DNA from: Phycisphaerae bacterium
GTDB lineage: Bacteria; Planctomycetota; Phycisphaerae; Sedimentisphaerales; Anaerobacaceae
Length of the DNA: 6,563 bases
Reading direction: 5' to 3'
Assembly (NCBI GenBank): GCA_030630315.1
Contig: DAOVNI010000097.1
Coordinates: 1 to 6,563 of the forward strand
The first letter of the stretch is position 1. Each line of letters opens with the position of its first letter. The position numbers were made by a program, and so were the translations under genes. The notes under the pieces are model-generated. The model did not search any database. It had not been told where the DNA came from and saw only the letters and a list, made by a program, of their open reading frames with translations. Below are positions 5,459-6,563 of the stretch, in pieces.

Positions 5459-5536
5459 CACGAAATACGCTTCACGCTTCACGAGATACGAATTCGAGCA
5501 TCAAGCATCGAGCGACAAGCGATGAACAACGACCCA
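5459..5536. repeat. Array of eleven degenerate 7-bp units
   Basis: From 5459 the sequence keeps a strict 7-base register for eleven units. The first five are CACGAAA, TACGCTT, CACGCTT, CACGAGA and TACGAAT (Y-A-C-G first). The next units are TCGAGCA, TCAAGCA, TCGAGCG, ACAAGCG, ATGAACA and ACGACCC, which change to a TC(G/A)AGC type without losing the register. No coding frame uses it. It resembles in kind the short tandemly repeated repetitive heptamers of cyanobacteria, but the units here are diverged instead of identical. Confidence 0.7.
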
Positions 5537-5540
5537 AAAT

Positions 5541-5604
5541 CCGCGTCAATCCGCGTTAATCTGCGTCTAAAAGACTCTGTGCCCTCTGTAGCTATATTCC
5601 TTTG
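5541..5604. repeat. 10-bp tandem units followed by GTGTCTT repeats
   Basis: Three 10-bp units lie end to end at 5541-5570: CCGCGTCAAT, CCGCGTTAAT and CTGCGTCTAA. At 5601-5624 a second tract reads TTTGTGTCTTAGTGTCTTCGTGGC, in which (T/A)GTGTCTT appears twice. Phrases of this kind are common in intergenic DNA of many bacteria and have no agreed function. Confidence 0.55.
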
Positions 5605-5640
5605 TGTCTTAGTGTCTTCGTGGCAGAAAAATCCACCCCT

Positions 5641-5709
5641 CTAAAAAAAGAAAAAATTTTTATTTTTTTTAACTTATTCTATTGACGATACTATTATTTA
5701 GGTTAAAAT
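5641..5709 (+). promoter_or_regulatory. rRNA operon promoter with UP-like element
   Basis: TTGACG (5682-5687) and TAAAAT (5704-5709) with a 16-bp spacer form a strong sigma-70-type promoter, predicting transcription from about 5716. Just upstream, 5642-5675 is almost pure A and T, with an A tract then T tracts, placed where an UP element would contact the RNA polymerase alpha subunit. This is the arrangement expected for a strong rRNA promoter. About 275 nt of leader separate it from 16S. Confidence 0.75.
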
Positions 5710-5762
5710 AGTATATTGGTGGTCAGGTGGAGGATGTACGATGATACTTGACCACTGATTTG

Positions 5763-5778
5763 TTCTGTAAATACAGAA
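5763..5778 (+). promoter_or_regulatory. boxB-like hairpin of rRNA antitermination site
   Basis: TTCTGTA AA TACAGAA is a perfect 7-bp inverted repeat ending two bases before boxA. A small hairpin just upstream of boxA is the standard boxB position in bacterial rRNA leaders. Confidence 0.65.
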
Positions 5779-5780
5779 AA

Positions 5781-5796
5781 GCTCTTTGACAAGTTA
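5781..5796 (+). promoter_or_regulatory. boxA antitermination element
   Basis: GCTCTTTGACAAGTTA matches E. coli rrn boxA (GCTCTTTAACAATTTA) at all but two positions. In E. coli boxA RNA binds NusB-NusE and lets polymerase read through terminators in the untranslated rRNA operon. Its place, about 65 nt after the predicted start, fits. Confidence 0.8.
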
Positions 5797-5902
5797 ACAG
5801 TTAAGCCAAATAAGCAGCGAAAGTGCAGTTGTTGTGATGGGATACGCCCAATCACAGCTACCTTAAACTTGTCCCCGCGAAAGCGGGGAACTATTTTCAA
5901 TT

Positions 5903-5944
5903 CGGCACTTTCGGTGCGTATGCCAAAGTGTTGAGCCTTTTTTT
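5903..5944 (+). terminator. Attenuator-like hairpin with T7 tail in the rRNA leader
   Basis: CGGCACTTT (5903-5911) can pair with AAAGTGTTG (5925-5933) over nine positions, two of them G-U, and is followed after four bases by seven T (5938-5944). This resembles an intrinsic terminator only 46 bp before 16S. The four-base gap before the T run weakens it; a processing signal is the alternative. Confidence 0.4.
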
Positions 5945-5990
5945 CGACGACATCCTCCGAAGCTTTACGCGGAGGAGGATTCGACGATAC

Positions 5991-6563
5991 AAACTGAAGG
6001 GTTTGATCCTGGCTCAGAACAAACGCTGGCGGCGTGGCTAAGACATGCAAGTCGAACGGATCATTAATTTATTAATGGTTAGTGGCGTAAGGGTTAGTAA
6101 TGGACAGGTAACGTACCCTGTGCTCCGGAATAGCGTCGTTCGCCTTCGGGCGAGCTTCCGAAAGGGGCGGTAATACCGGATAATATCATTTGTCGATGGA
6201 CGGATGTTCAAAGATTTATCGGCACAGGAGCGGCCTATCTCCTATCAGCTTGTTGGTGAGGTAACGGCTCACCAAGGCAGTGACGGGTAGCGGGACTGAG
6301 AGGTTGACCCGCAACATCGGGACTGAGACACTGCCCGGACCTCCACGGAGGGCTGCAGTAACGAATCTTGCGCAATGGGCGAAAGCCTGACGCAGCGACG
6401 CCGCGTGTAGGAAGAAGTCTTTCGGGATGTAAACTACTGTCAGGGGTAAGAAAGTCCGCTTCGGCGGATTGATCTAACCCAAAGGAAGTCACGGCTAACT
6501 TCGTGCCAGCAGCCGCGGTAAGACGAAGGTGGCGAGCGTTGCTCGGAATTACTGGGCTTAAAG
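5991..6563 (+). rRNA. rrs: 16S ribosomal RNA, 5' part (truncated by window edge)
   Basis: AAACTGAAGGGTTTGATCCTGGCTCAG begins the gene in line with E. coli position 1, and the conserved blocks follow in order: AACGCTGGCGGCGTGG, ATGCAAGTCGAACGG, GGGACTGAGACACTGCCCGG, GCAATGGGCGAAAGCCTGACGCAGCGACGCCGCGTG, and the 515 site GTGCCAGCAGCCGCGGTAA (6503-6521). The window ends at CTGGGCTTAAAG, about E. coli position 575. The ACACTGCCC and GGCTGCAGT variants fit Planctomycetota; the Phycisphaerae guess is by eye. The 338 loop differs from the usual probe targets. It is preceded by its own promoter and leader; whether 23S follows cannot be seen, and planctomycetes often have unlinked rRNA genes. Confidence 0.97.

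Larger units (their letters stand above)
5716..5990 (+). other. 16S rRNA leader (transcribed spacer with several hairpins)
   Basis: Between the predicted start and 16S are several stem-loops in order: boxB (5763-5778), a bulged hairpin TGTGAT-GGG/CCC-AATCACA (5833-5856), a perfect 7-bp stem TCCCCGC/GCGGGGA with a GAAA tetraloop (5872-5889), a stem followed by T7 (5903-5944), and CCTCCG/CGGAGG (5954-5959 with 5970-5975) right before 16S. No gene is present. The leader presumably serves antitermination, folding and processing of the rRNA precursor; the 3' half of any RNase III stem would lie beyond the window. Confidence 0.7.

Noticed and set aside
5459..5640. CRISPR array
   Set aside because: Units are 7-10 bp, contiguous and without spacers; no cas genes are present.
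5716..5990. tRNA gene within the rRNA leader
   Set aside because: No cloverleaf, no TTC-type T loop or acceptor pairing is visible; the hairpins are separate stems.
5703..6492. Minus-strand open frames in the rRNA promoter, leader and 16S (115 and 85 codons)
   Set aside because: They are antisense to a clear promoter, leader and 16S gene.

Overview
The right end of the window (5991-6563) is the first ~573 nt of a 16S rRNA gene. Its signatures (a GCTGCAGT motif after the 338 region, ACACTGCCC in place of ACACGGCCC, TAAGACG after the 515 site, CTGGGCTTAAAG) suggest a bacterium of the phylum Planctomycetota, perhaps close to Phycisphaerae. This is read by eye, not by phylogeny. A planctomycete-style FlgI-like lipoprotein at the left edge fits the same assignment.

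Layout, left to right. (1) 1-251, minus strand: the N-terminal part of a lipoprotein with a P-ring (FlgI)-like start, cut by the window edge. (2) 344-763, minus strand: a YjbQ/COG0432 protein. (3) 800-1103: a gene-free stretch dense in structure, with a near-perfect 21-bp direct repeat, two related AAATTTATTTGGG hairpins and a degenerate heptamer tract. (4) 1104-5166, minus strand: one large gene for a DinG/XPD-like superfamily 2 helicase with a C-terminal PD-(D/E)XK nuclease-like domain. It is split by a complete insertion sequence. (5) 3205-4631: that insertion sequence, 1,427 bp, with 18-bp perfect terminal inverted repeats, a 5-bp target duplication (TCATT) and an intact DDE transposase gene on the plus strand. 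(6) 5167-5640: non-coding DNA with an imperfect inverted repeat, eleven degenerate 7-bp units in a row, then 10-bp and about 9-bp tandem units. (7) 5641-5990: rRNA promoter with AT-rich upstream element, then a leader with boxB, boxA and several hairpins. (8) 16S rRNA.

How it fits together. Deleting the IS and one TCATT copy restores a single open frame of 876 codons, so the helicase-nuclease was intact until a recent insertion. The ATPase motifs I and II (N-terminal piece) are now separated from motifs III-VI and the nuclease (C-terminal piece), so the helicase should be inactive on this copy. The architecture (iron-sulphur-free DinG/XPD-like motor, helical TPR-like linker, nuclease) is the type seen in DNA repair or anti-phage proteins, but no partner gene is visible, so a defence role is inference. 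The best candidates for something poorly described are this helicase-nuclease, the heptamer arrays on both sides of it, and the hairpin in the IS that buries the transposase ribosome binding site.
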